Shown here: positions 1 to 6,698 of the stretch, in pieces
Layout of the letters: each line of letters begins with the position of its first letter
Position numbering within the stretch: position 1 is the first letter of the stretch
Assembly (NCBI RefSeq): GCF_011008565.1
Contig: NZ_JAAIWK010000017.1
Location: 21,739 to 85,738, forward strand
Length of the DNA: 64,000 nt
Direction of reading: 5' to 3'
DNA from: Heyndrickxia ginsengihumi
GTDB lineage: Bacteria; Bacillota; Bacilli; Bacillales; Bacillaceae_C
Position numbers and translations under genes: made by a program
Notes under the pieces: model-generated
What the model was told of the DNA's origin: nothing
Seen by the model: only the letters and a program-made list of their open reading frames with translations
Database searches by the model: none

Positions 1-5
1 TCAAT

Positions 6-1181
6 AAAAAATCCCCCACAAATGTGAGGGGTTTTTTACGCGGAGAATGACATAGAAACCTTATTACATTTATTTCCATATAAAAATTAAATCATACATT
101 TTATACCAAAAAAGAAGCAAGACAATTCCTGCTCCTAATGAAAAATTCAACTAACTATAGGGGAGATCCTAGAGTTAAAATAACTATTCATATTAATCTT
201 ATATTATCACAGTTCATTAAACAATCCGACAATCTTACCGTTTTTTTATAATTTTCTTGAAACTATTTTCATAGAAATAATACTTTAAAATGGTTAAGTT
301 TCAAGCACTAACAAATTACTTAAAATATTTCAAACAACATAGGAGCTCTCATAAAAAACGAGAATTCTTCCTAAAAGGGAATAATAATAAATAATTACAA
401 TAATTCTATAATAACTGAAATTTGCTGACAATTGGTTCCACTCTTTTACATAATTTTACCAAATAATAAATAAGCAAATTGCTCCTACTCCAAAAAAATC
501 CCTACATAAGTAGGGCTTATCACAGTGGAAAGTGCTCACAATTATTTTATAACTTTAGACCTATTTATGCAATATTGTTGTTCGTAGTCTCTACAATGTT
601 GCTACTCTGTTTATTTGTGAAAGACCCCAAAAAAAAAGCAGGATAATCCCTGCGTCTGAACAAGCACCATCACTAGGGGGAGTTAGGGCTTAAAATAAGA
701 AATGCAACTACTTCCATAATACACTGTTTAATATTATTAAACAATCCGGCAAACACCTATTTTATAGACAGTAAAAATAGTCCTCCATCTTGGAGAGGAC
801 TATTTAAAAGGAGTAGATTCTAATGTAGCACAATTTTATTATTCACATATTTTTAATCATGTATTCATGATAATAATAAAACCCATCTCACAAGAGATGA
901 GTTTTAACAAAGGAGAAGACTTGATTAAATCCGTATATCTATATTCTCCATATGAAATCAAAATACGCATTGTAAATATAAAAAAAGCAGGACTATATCC
1001 TACTTTGCAATAAACAAACCCTGGAAAATGAAAAGGAACAGGGCTTAATTAAGAAAAAAACAAAACTATATTACATTATTCAATATCATTATATAACCGA
1101 ACAAAAGCTTATTTTAGGATAGTGGAAAAGTCCTTCTAAAAGTATTTGGATAAAAAAAGTCCTCTTCCTAAATGAAAGAGG
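6..1181 (-). repeat. Series of eight terminator-like hairpins in gene-poor DNA
   Basis: This gene-poor stretch holds short hairpins, most with an A-run on the left, so that they read as stem plus T-tract on the minus strand. Stems are near 6-37, 115-132, 500-514, 638-653, 775-805, 877-905, 986-1004 and 1161-1181. The units around 110-260 and 630-770 are visibly related: both have an AGCAGG-type stem, then about 30 bp later a GGGGGA-like purine block, then a TTAAACAATCCG motif. They look like decayed 3' ends of repeated phage or mobile gene units. No convincing ORF with a ribosome binding site was found between 1 and 1361. Confidence 0.5.
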
Positions 1182-1361
1182 GTGTCACAATGGGCTATTG
1201 GAGAACCTTTATTTATAATTACCAAGACCAAAAAATATATACGTCATTTATAAAAATAGCCCATCATGGCACTTAGCCCCAAAAGTTAGAGTAGTATATC
1301 TAATTTTTTATGTCCAAATATAGTGAGAAATTTAAAATACATCTTGTTATTGAAAATTTTT

Positions 1362-1766
1362 CTACCACTCTTCACCTTTACTATGATGATGTTTTTTATG
1401 TTTCTTTTCGTGTTTATCACAATCGTCACATTCATCTGGAATACCTGGATCAATAACAACATTTTTGGTCACTTTTTTATAAACATGCTTTGGAACATTT
1501 ACAATATGCTTTTTATTAACACGTATAATTGGATGAACGTAGGTAATCTCCCGTTCTACGTACGTGTCATTAACAATGTACTCGGGATCACAATAAATAG
1601 TAGTATTATTAGTGCTATTAGTATTGTTCGTGTTGTTATTGAGGTCACTAGTATTTAGTAAGTTATTAGATGTTGTAAACTGATCTAAATAGCTAGAACT
1701 ACTTGATGTTCTGTAACTATCAGATAACCAAGGTCCATTTGACCCACTTGTCCGATGTTTACCCAT
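1362..1766 (-). CDS. CotD-like spore coat protein (putative)
   Basis: A 134-residue protein, started at the ATG at 1766 because an AAGGAGG lies 8 bases upstream; the GTG nine bases earlier overlaps that site. The N-terminal 60 residues are rich in Ser, Thr and Asn. The middle carries VHPIIRVNKKHIVNVP, and the tail is rich in His, Lys and Asp/Cys (CDDCDKHEKKHKKHHH). A HP-x(2)-V-N-x-H-x-VNVP type core and a His-rich end resemble CotD-related coat proteins, which build the inner spore coat. That assignment is by pattern only. It could be a host gene or cargo at the left edge of the prophage. Confidence 0.5.
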   Translation of the reverse strand: MGKHRTSGSNGPWLSDSYRTSSSSSYLDQFTTSNNLLNTSDLNNNTNNTNSTNNTTIYCDPEYIVNDTYVEREITYVHPIIRVNKKHIVNVPKHVYKKVTKNVVIDPGIPDECDDCDKHEKKHKKHHHSKGEEW

Positions 1767-1965
1767 TATCGTCACCTCCTTTCATCTTTCTCTATATAAA
1801 ATGATTTTGGAGAGTGATTTGAAACGAACAAGTGTCTTATAGTAAAAAATTTTATCCAACAACATGAAAATGTTCTTTACAACATCCACTAAGAACTATA
1901 TTTATGTATAAGATTAACCGTCCTGTCTCATATTAATTTAAAATGAACAAAAGGAGGAGATTTTT

Positions 1966-2115
1966 GTGAGGTTAGCAAAAACTTCAGGAAGAATTACCTA
2001 TTTAGGATATTCCGCTATCATACTTACAACCATATATACCATTATAATTACTTCTCTTGCATTAAAGACAATGAGTATGGTCTCTTATATTTACAAAATC
2101 AATACTCAAAAATAA
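1966..2115 (+). CDS. Small membrane protein, 49 residues
   Basis: GTG start with AAAGGAGGAGA upstream. The product has a basic N-terminus (VRLAKTSGR) and one hydrophobic helix over about residues 13-38, containing LTTIYTIIITS. No family is recognised. A second small ORF at 26621 encodes a protein of almost the same length with LTTIYTAILAS in the same place, so the two may be paralogues. It stands alone, with no partner gene within 400 bases on the same strand. Confidence 0.5.
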   Translation: MRLAKTSGRITYLGYSAIILTTIYTIIITSLALKTMSMVSYIYKINTQK

Positions 2116-2198
2116 AGAATACAATAATTGCACTTAGGAAATGCTCTCAAAGTTAAATATTCTACGAGCAAAGTTCTACCCATTATTAATGAATACCA

Positions 2199-2528
2199 AA
2201 AAGTCCCTTGCTAAAGTATGAGTGAGGGGCCTTCTTGGAGGAAAATAAAGGGTATAATAATATTTTCGCAATGACAGACAATCAACCATTCATTTAATTC
2301 ATAATTCTGCACAAATTCGAAATTCAATAAAAGATTAATTAAATACAGTTCCACTGAATATCAATATCTCCACCCTTTTCTCGGTTCTTCCTGTTATCAA
2401 AGTAAAAAAGTCCCTTTCAAATTTGAAAGGGAACACAAAGGTTTATTAGTCAACTTTAATATTATAACTAATTAAGAAAAAAATTATACGTTCCAAATAA
2501 AAAGTTTCCCCTCACTAAGGCAAGGGGA
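2199..2528 (-). repeat. Three further terminator-like hairpins
   Basis: Hairpins at about 2203-2230, 2411-2432 and 2507-2528 continue the series seen in 6-1181. The first and third are homologous beyond the stem: each is followed by GGAGGAAAA and then by CGACAATCAA/GACAATCAACC and ATTCATTTAA. The third copy ends exactly at the stop of the LysM remnant, so the unit appears to be the 3' untranslated end and terminator of an endolysin-like gene, present in more than one copy. Outside the hairpins, nothing else is seen between 2116 and 2582. Confidence 0.5.
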
Positions 2529-2582
2529 GATTGTGGAGGAAAACAAGTTATAAATAATCTTCCCCCACGACAATCAAAATAT

Positions 2583-2765
2583 TCATTTAACCCGAAGTTT
2601 TTCACCAACATAGATTGTATATTCCCTGTTTAGTTTATTCCATGATTTAATCTGAGATATGGACGATCCGTACTTTTTAGCAAGTCTGGATACAACATCA
2701 CCTCTGACAACCTTGTGATATTTCTTAGCACTAGATGATGTAGAAGCTGTGCCACTTAAGAACAA
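2583..2765 (-). pseudogene. LysM domain remnant of an endolysin
   Basis: Sixty residues are open, and residues 16-60 form a LysM peptidoglycan-binding module (HKVVRGDVVSRLAKKYGSS ... WNKLNREYTIYVGEKLRVK). It matches the LysM of the intact endolysin at 4477-5472 in pattern (VKKGDTLSEIGAKYG ... IYPGQKLKLK). There is no catalytic domain upstream and no convincing ribosome binding site, so this is read as the 3' scrap of a lost lysin gene. Confidence 0.65.
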
Positions 2766-2859
2766 AGCATTAACAAATCGTTTGCAGCTTTGTAAACAAC
2801 CTTACAAATATTCATGCTTGTTAACAAAAAACAGCCGGACATTAAGCCCGGATGTTAGA

Positions 2860-2934
2860 TTAAACAAATATGTTCATTATAGAATAACCTAAACATGTTC
2901 CCAAAACTATACTAGCTATAAAAAATTTTTTCAT
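2860..2934 (-). CDS. 24-residue hydrophobic peptide
   Basis: ATG with an excellent GGAAGGAGG seven bases upstream encodes MKKFFIASIVLGTCLGYSIM plus NIFV. The product is a lysine start followed by one membrane-spanning stretch. It is followed at once by a hairpin (CCGG...CCGG, about 2835-2851) with a T-run, so the unit has the shape of a complete mini-gene. No function is recognised. A membrane-active small toxin or a leader peptide are possibilities only. Confidence 0.4.
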   Translation of the reverse strand: MKKFFIASIVLGTCLGYSIMNIFV

Positions 2935-3022
2935 TCTTTTTCCTCCTTCCAATTAAATCCCATAAATGTTATATTTTATTTGTATATAAAATAATGAATA
3001 TTATAAAAAAGAGTGGATGTAA

Positions 3023-3733
3023 ATGAAACGAAAAATTTTTAGTACCCTTGCTTTAGTAGTTTTGATGTTTGTTGTTACTATTCCTGCAAATGCCAATGAA
3101 AATGTAGGAGAAACTTCCAATTTAGAGAGAATGGAAGAGAAAATCGACAACACAGTTGTTATAACTGATAAGAAAACAAATAAAAAGTTTGTACAAAAAG
3201 CTAAAAATTTAATAGACAATAAAACTGCTAAGTTTAATATTGAAATTAATAAAATACAATTTTCTGAAACAAAATTAATTAAATACTCTGATGGTGATAT
3301 TACTTACTATATGGTTAGCATGCCTGTAAAATTACAAGATAGTCATGAGTTAAGTAATGCTTCTATTATATTTAAAAAAGATGGATCTTTTGTAAGTACA
3401 ACTGAATTTTATCTTACAAAAAATCAAAATGGTAATTTCCGTATTGCTGAATATACTGACGGTAACGAAACAGCAATAAAAGATACAGAATATAAGTTTG
3501 AAACAGCAGAAGAATTTAGAGCAAATCAACAACTAATTTTAACTAAAGGGTTTAATATTAATAAGTTAGCATCATGTTTGGGAATTTCCTCTGCTTTAGC
3601 AGGCGCAATTGCTTCTGTATGTGCAGTGGCCTGTGCAGTAACTGCAGGTGCTGGGTGTATAGCTTGTTTGGGTCTCGCAGCTGGTTTTAATATTGGAGGA
3701 AGTGCTGCCTGTATTAAAAGCGCTTGGAAATAA
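3023..3733 (+). CDS. Secreted bacteriocin precursor, halocin C8-like
   Basis: The product has 236 residues. Residues 1-24 are a Sec signal peptide (basic MKRK, hydrophobic core, cleavage expected after PANA). Residues 25-180 are a hydrophilic Lys/Asn/Thr-rich pro-region. Residues 181-236 are a small, Gly/Ala-rich hydrophobic segment with six cysteines at 185, 200, 204, 212, 215 and 230. A large propeptide with a compact Cys-rich hydrophobic C-terminus is the layout of the halocin C8-like bacteriocin family, which also occurs in Firmicutes. A two-helix membrane protein follows 23 bases downstream and is a natural immunity candidate. Its place beside a prophage lysis cassette fits cargo expressed from the lysogen. 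The family call is by pattern; antimicrobial activity is inferred. Confidence 0.6.
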   Translation: MKRKIFSTLALVVLMFVVTIPANANENVGETSNLERMEEKIDNTVVITDKKTNKKFVQKAKNLIDNKTAKFNIEINKIQFSETKLIKYSDGDITYYMVSMPVKLQDSHELSNASIIFKKDGSFVSTTEFYLTKNQNGNFRIAEYTDGNETAIKDTEYKFETAEEFRANQQLILTKGFNINKLASCLGISSALAGAIASVCAVACAVTAGAGCIACLGLAAGFNIGGSAACIKSAWK

Positions 3734-3756
3734 GGAATTTGTTTGGAGGTATAAAT

Positions 3757-3933
3757 GTGCATGGAGATAAAAGTACAGTAATCTATTTACTAATATATTT
3801 ATTTATTAATGCCATTGGAATTTCACTAAAAAGTATTTGGATAAATATAGTATCTTTATTACTTTTGGTTTTTATAGCCATAAGAGCATTAAAAAAATAC
3901 AGAAAAAATTTAAATACTAATATCAAAAAGTAA
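3757..3933 (+). CDS. Two-helix membrane protein, candidate bacteriocin immunity
   Basis: GTG start chosen because TTGGAGG lies eight bases before it; the TTG start at 3724 would overlap the upstream gene and has no such site. The 58-residue product has two hydrophobic helices (about residues 7-20 and 26-44) and a strongly basic tail (KKYRKNLNTNIKK). It is co-oriented with and 23 bases behind the Cys-rich secreted precursor. Small basic two-helix proteins in this position commonly protect the producer. No specific family is recognised. Confidence 0.5.
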   Translation: MHGDKSTVIYLLIYLFINAIGISLKSIWINIVSLLLLVFIAIRALKKYRKNLNTNIKK

Positions 3934-4002
3934 TGTTTTAGAAACAGATTAAATTACTACACTTAGAGAATAGACAGCCTAAATATTAGTTTTATTTTTA
4001 AA

Positions 4003-4032
4003 AAAGAGCTCCCACAGATGTGAGGGCTCTTT
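4003..4032. terminator. Bidirectional terminator between bacteriocin and lysis genes
   Basis: The stem AAAGAGCTCCCACA pairs with TGTGAGGGCTCTTT across a short loop. An A-run on the left and a T-run on the right allow termination of both the rightward bacteriocin pair and the leftward lysis operon. It belongs to the same hairpin family as those in 6-2528. Confidence 0.7.
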
Positions 4033-4084
4033 CAGTAGTGAATGGTGTAGATCATAATATCTGTTAAACCTAAAGATATTCAGC

Positions 4085-4447
4085 CTATGCGGATTGATCT
4101 TCCTCTTTCACTTCGCTTACGACTTCCTTTCCAGTTTCTTTTATTGTAGATAGCAAATTTTTAATGTCTGCCTCGGTAACGTTTCCGCCTTTGGATTTAA
4201 CAAATTCTGTGATCGTTTCAGCAGCCTTGTCCTCTGTTTCCTGTGAAACCAATACTTCTTTTAAATCTGTTGCCACTTTCTTTGTGAGTTCTGCAGCAGT
4301 TGATTTACTAGTTAAAAACGCTTCTACCTTTTTCACCTTAGCAATATCTACATGGTGTTTTAAATAAGCGATACCTAGAGAACCACCGCCAATCACCACA
4401 AGTTTAATCACGTCTGTTAATCCACCGGAAATAATTGTTTGTAACAT
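4085..4447 (-). CDS. Phage holin, LL-H family
   Basis: The 120-residue product starts at the ATG with AAAAAAGGAG upstream (4447), not at the longer in-frame ATG. Residues 1-30 hold an amphipathic start and one transmembrane helix (DVIKLVVIGGGSLGIAYL). The rest is charged and helical, with two alanine-rich segments. This is the layout of the LL-H type holins of Lactobacillus and Bacillus phages, which permeabilise the membrane so that lysin or ions can pass. It is the last gene of the lysis cassette, 29 bases after the endolysin stop. A second, unrelated holin precedes the endolysin. Confidence 0.7.
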   Translation of the reverse strand: MLQTIISGGLTDVIKLVVIGGGSLGIAYLKHHVDIAKVKKVEAFLTSKSTAAELTKKVATDLKEVLVSQETEDKAAETITEFVKSKGGNVTEADIKNLLSTIKETGKEVVSEVKEEDQSA

Positions 4448-4476
4448 ATAAAATTCTCCTTTTTTATTTAGATTTT

Positions 4477-5472
4477 TTAAAACATTACATTCCATGTATC
4501 TGGTCCAACAATTCCATCTACTGCTAATCCATGTCTTTTTTGATATGCTTTCACTGCTGCTTCTGTTTTAGCACCGTATAGTCCATCTGCAGTTACTCCT
4601 ACCGCATTCTGAATTCGGATTACATCTTTTCCGGTGCTTCCGTTTTTAATTAAATGCCCTGGATAAGGAACGATTGCTTTTCCATTTGTTTTTGCTTTAG
4701 TTGTTGGTTTCTTTAGTTTTAATTTTTGCCCAGGATAAATTGTGTCAGATTTTAAGCCGTTCCATGTTTTAAGATCGTGATAGTCCAAACCATATTTAGC
4801 ACCAATTTCACTTAATGTATCTCCCTTTTTAACAGTATAAGAATCTGGTACAGACACTTTTTTGACTACTGTTTTTGTCGATGATGCTTTAACCGTTGCG
4901 ACTTTACCCCAATGCCCTGGATCTTTCTTTATATCATTGCGATCAAGTGAAATCCCTGATACGGAGACTCCATTTTCATATTGGTGCATGTGAATAAAGT
5001 CAGCTACTTTTCCCCCCGACCAAGCATAAGTTTGCCAATGATAATCAACCATGTCTTTCATTGCATTAATGACGCTATACGATCCATATAAACCAATTTT
5101 ATAATCCTTGATTGTTTCTTTTACGCCTGCTAAATAATCCTTAATTGCGCCCATATGTGAGGATTGAGCGTTATAATCAACCGTAAAATAAATAGCCGTA
5201 CCTGTAGGTTGACCAACTGCTTTTGCATATTGTTCAGCTTCTTTTGCATCTGCAATACCTTGTGATTTTGTAAAATAGCCTACATATGTTGAATTTTTCT
5301 CAAAAATACTAATAAGATTTAATCCTGCGTCATGGATGGCTTTTGCTTCAGCTGCATCAAATGTTTTCCAGCTGTTACCAAGATAACGTGCTACATAATC
5401 AAATCCCGCAGCCTTCAATAGTTTGGCTGTCACTGTTGTTAATTTTGTTGCACAATCAAATCCTTTTGACAT
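4477..5472 (-). CDS. Endolysin: DUF1906 glycoside hydrolase, LysM, PG-binding domain
   Basis: The 331-residue product has three modules. Residues 1-190 are a DUF1906/Rv2525c-like TIM-barrel hydrolase (GFDCATK at the start, GTAIYFTVDYNA in the middle, an HQYENG strand near the end). Residues 213-256 are a LysM repeat (YTVKKGDTLSEIGAKYGLDY). Residues 272-331 are a PG_binding_1 fold (GKDVIRIQNAVGVTADGLYG ... GIVGPDTW). It is expected to degrade cell-wall peptidoglycan at the end of the lytic cycle. It has no signal peptide, so it depends on a holin. Holin genes lie on both sides. Confidence 0.88.
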   Translation of the reverse strand: MSKGFDCATKLTTVTAKLLKAAGFDYVARYLGNSWKTFDAAEAKAIHDAGLNLISIFEKNSTYVGYFTKSQGIADAKEAEQYAKAVGQPTGTAIYFTVDYNAQSSHMGAIKDYLAGVKETIKDYKIGLYGSYSVINAMKDMVDYHWQTYAWSGGKVADFIHMHQYENGVSVSGISLDRNDIKKDPGHWGKVATVKASSTKTVVKKVSVPDSYTVKKGDTLSEIGAKYGLDYHDLKTWNGLKSDTIYPGQKLKLKKPTTKAKTNGKAIVPYPGHLIKNGSTGKDVIRIQNAVGVTADGLYGAKTEAAVKAYQKRHGLAVDGIVGPDTWNVMF

Positions 5473-5502
5473 CTTGATTTCAACTCCTCATCATTGTTGT
5501 AA

Positions 5503-5898
5503 TTATTTGTTTTCCTTTGATTTTCCTTTTAACACTTCAATAGCCCTTGTTAGTTGCTCTGGTACAGGTAAGCCAATCCTACCTGCGTTCTCAGTAATAC
5601 TCAATAATTCATTTGCAAGATAAAAAAAGATGGTAGCATCACGGAACATATGATTGTTACCGAATACTCCATCTATAAAATGACCAATTGCCACTAATAA
5701 AAAGATCATTATCTTTTTAGGGATAGATTTAAAACCTACTTTACTACTTAATTTTCCCTCCACATATGACGCCATCATTCCACTTATATAGTCAAATATG
5801 ACAAATATTAATAAAACTGGCAACAACGGCGACCAACCCCAAAGATACCCTATTACCGCACCAAATACGGTTACTATGAATTTAAATGCTTTGTCCAC
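5503..5898 (-). CDS. Phage holin, toxin secretion/phage lysis (holin_4) family
   Basis: The 131-residue membrane protein has about three hydrophobic segments (residues 5-20, 25-45 and 65-95) and the family-typical FDYISGMMASYVEGKLSSKVG motif after the second helix. These holins form lesions in the membrane that release endolysin. The gene lies 30 bases upstream of the endolysin, the usual arrangement. The charged C-terminus (EVLKGKSKENK) is also typical. Confidence 0.88.
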   Translation of the reverse strand: MDKAFKFIVTVFGAVIGYLWGWSPLLPVLLIFVIFDYISGMMASYVEGKLSSKVGFKSIPKKIMIFLLVAIGHFIDGVFGNNHMFRDATIFFYLANELLSITENAGRIGLPVPEQLTRAIEVLKGKSKENK

Positions 5899-5927
5899 AC
5901 TATTCCCTCCAATAAAAAAAGCCTTTA

Positions 5928-6164
5928 TTAGGAGGCCTGTGTTGTTGTTTGCATATTTAATGATTCTTGTACTTTTTGAATAATTAATGCTGTGAGTTGT
6001 TCTGGATTTCCAGATGCAGCTGTATATTCATCTTTAGTAACAGTAACATATCCTGATAAACTGAAAGTCGCACCTGAACTATTAAAATTAAGGTTAACGC
6101 CTGTATAATCGTTGTTATATCCATTTGAGTAATTGAAATTTATGCCTGTTAATGTAATTTTCAT
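5928..6164 (-). CDS. Small phage protein, unknown
   Basis: The 78-residue product opens with a repetitive, aromatic and Asn-rich part (residues 6-33) that looks like beta strands, and ends with a helical tail (QLTALIIQKVQESLNM). Its ATG overlaps the stop of the DUF1617 gene (ATGA), so the two are translationally coupled. The position between the tail fibre and the holin suggests a small baseplate or tail-tip accessory protein, but no family is recognised. Confidence 0.65.
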   Translation of the reverse strand: MKITLTGINFNYSNGYNNDYTGVNLNFNSSGATFSLSGYVTVTKDEYTAASGNPEQLTALIIQKVQESLNMQTTTQAS

Positions 6165-6586
6165 TCTTCTTCCCCTTCTTCGTCAATTTTAAATTGGTCA
6201 CAAAGATAATCATAAATTTCGGACTCTTGACCTTCGTATTCAACATCTTCAAACTTCTTCAACGTGTGTTTGATTGTACGAATCATTTCACGGTGATCAC
6301 CACCTTCGATGACCACTTTTTCAGCGTATAATTCTTTAAGATCATTATTAAAAGCAACCATGTCTATAACGTCATATTTGCCGTTAATGATGATTGCTTC
6401 GCCATTTTCATCTTTATTAGAATGTTCTTTAAGTAACTCGATACGATCTTCTTCAACAATTTTGGCTCTTTCTTTTAATAAATCTATCAATCTTCTGCGA
6501 TAGCGTGATTGTTTACGTGCAAGTTTTAACCCATACATAAAATCTATCACTTGTACCAATTTTCCATTTTCAATTTCTACTTTCAT
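6161..6586 (-). CDS. DUF1617 family phage protein
   Basis: The 141-residue acidic, mostly helical product opens with MKVEIENGKLVQVIDFMYGL, the conserved start of DUF1617 proteins of Gram-positive siphophages. It ends in a Glu-rich tail (KIDEEGEEE). The molecular role is unknown; the family is encoded between tail fibre and lysis genes. It is the first gene behind the second late promoter, so it probably marks the start of a separate transcript that continues into the holin and endolysin genes. Confidence 0.75.
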   Translation of the reverse strand: MKVEIENGKLVQVIDFMYGLKLARKQSRYRRRLIDLLKERAKIVEEDRIELLKEHSNKDENGEAIIINGKYDVIDMVAFNNDLKELYAEKVVIEGGDHREMIRTIKHTLKKFEDVEYEGQESEIYDYLCDQFKIDEEGEEE

Positions 6587-6632
6587 TTGAGAACCTCCGT
6601 CCTTCCTACACTCATATTTATCACATACTATA

Positions 6633-6687
6633 AATTTAACATGTTAAACAATAAAGACTCTGCCAAAATACGGTCAATTTACGGTCA
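6633..6687 (-). promoter_or_regulatory. Late promoter 2 with two TGACCG activator repeats
   Basis: On the minus strand two TGACCG repeats (starts 11 bp apart, at 6671-6676 and 6682-6687) are followed exactly 32 bp later by the extended -10 candidate TGT-TAAATT (-10 at 6633-6638). TGGCAGA and TAGTATG blocks are shared with the site at 24684-24749, and no good -35 is present. This is the layout of an activator-dependent phage late promoter. It would transcribe DUF1617 and the lysis cassette. Confidence 0.65.
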
Positions 6688-6698
6688 AAACTATAATG

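Noticed and set aside
1323..1658. Plus-strand frame of 111 codons rich in Phe, Ile and Asn
   Set aside because: Antisense to the coat-like gene, which has a clear ribosome binding site and sensible composition.
1..4084. Left attachment site matching the GTGGGTGA region
   Set aside because: No duplicate of the sequence around 37804-37857 was found by eye; the prophage left end is left open.
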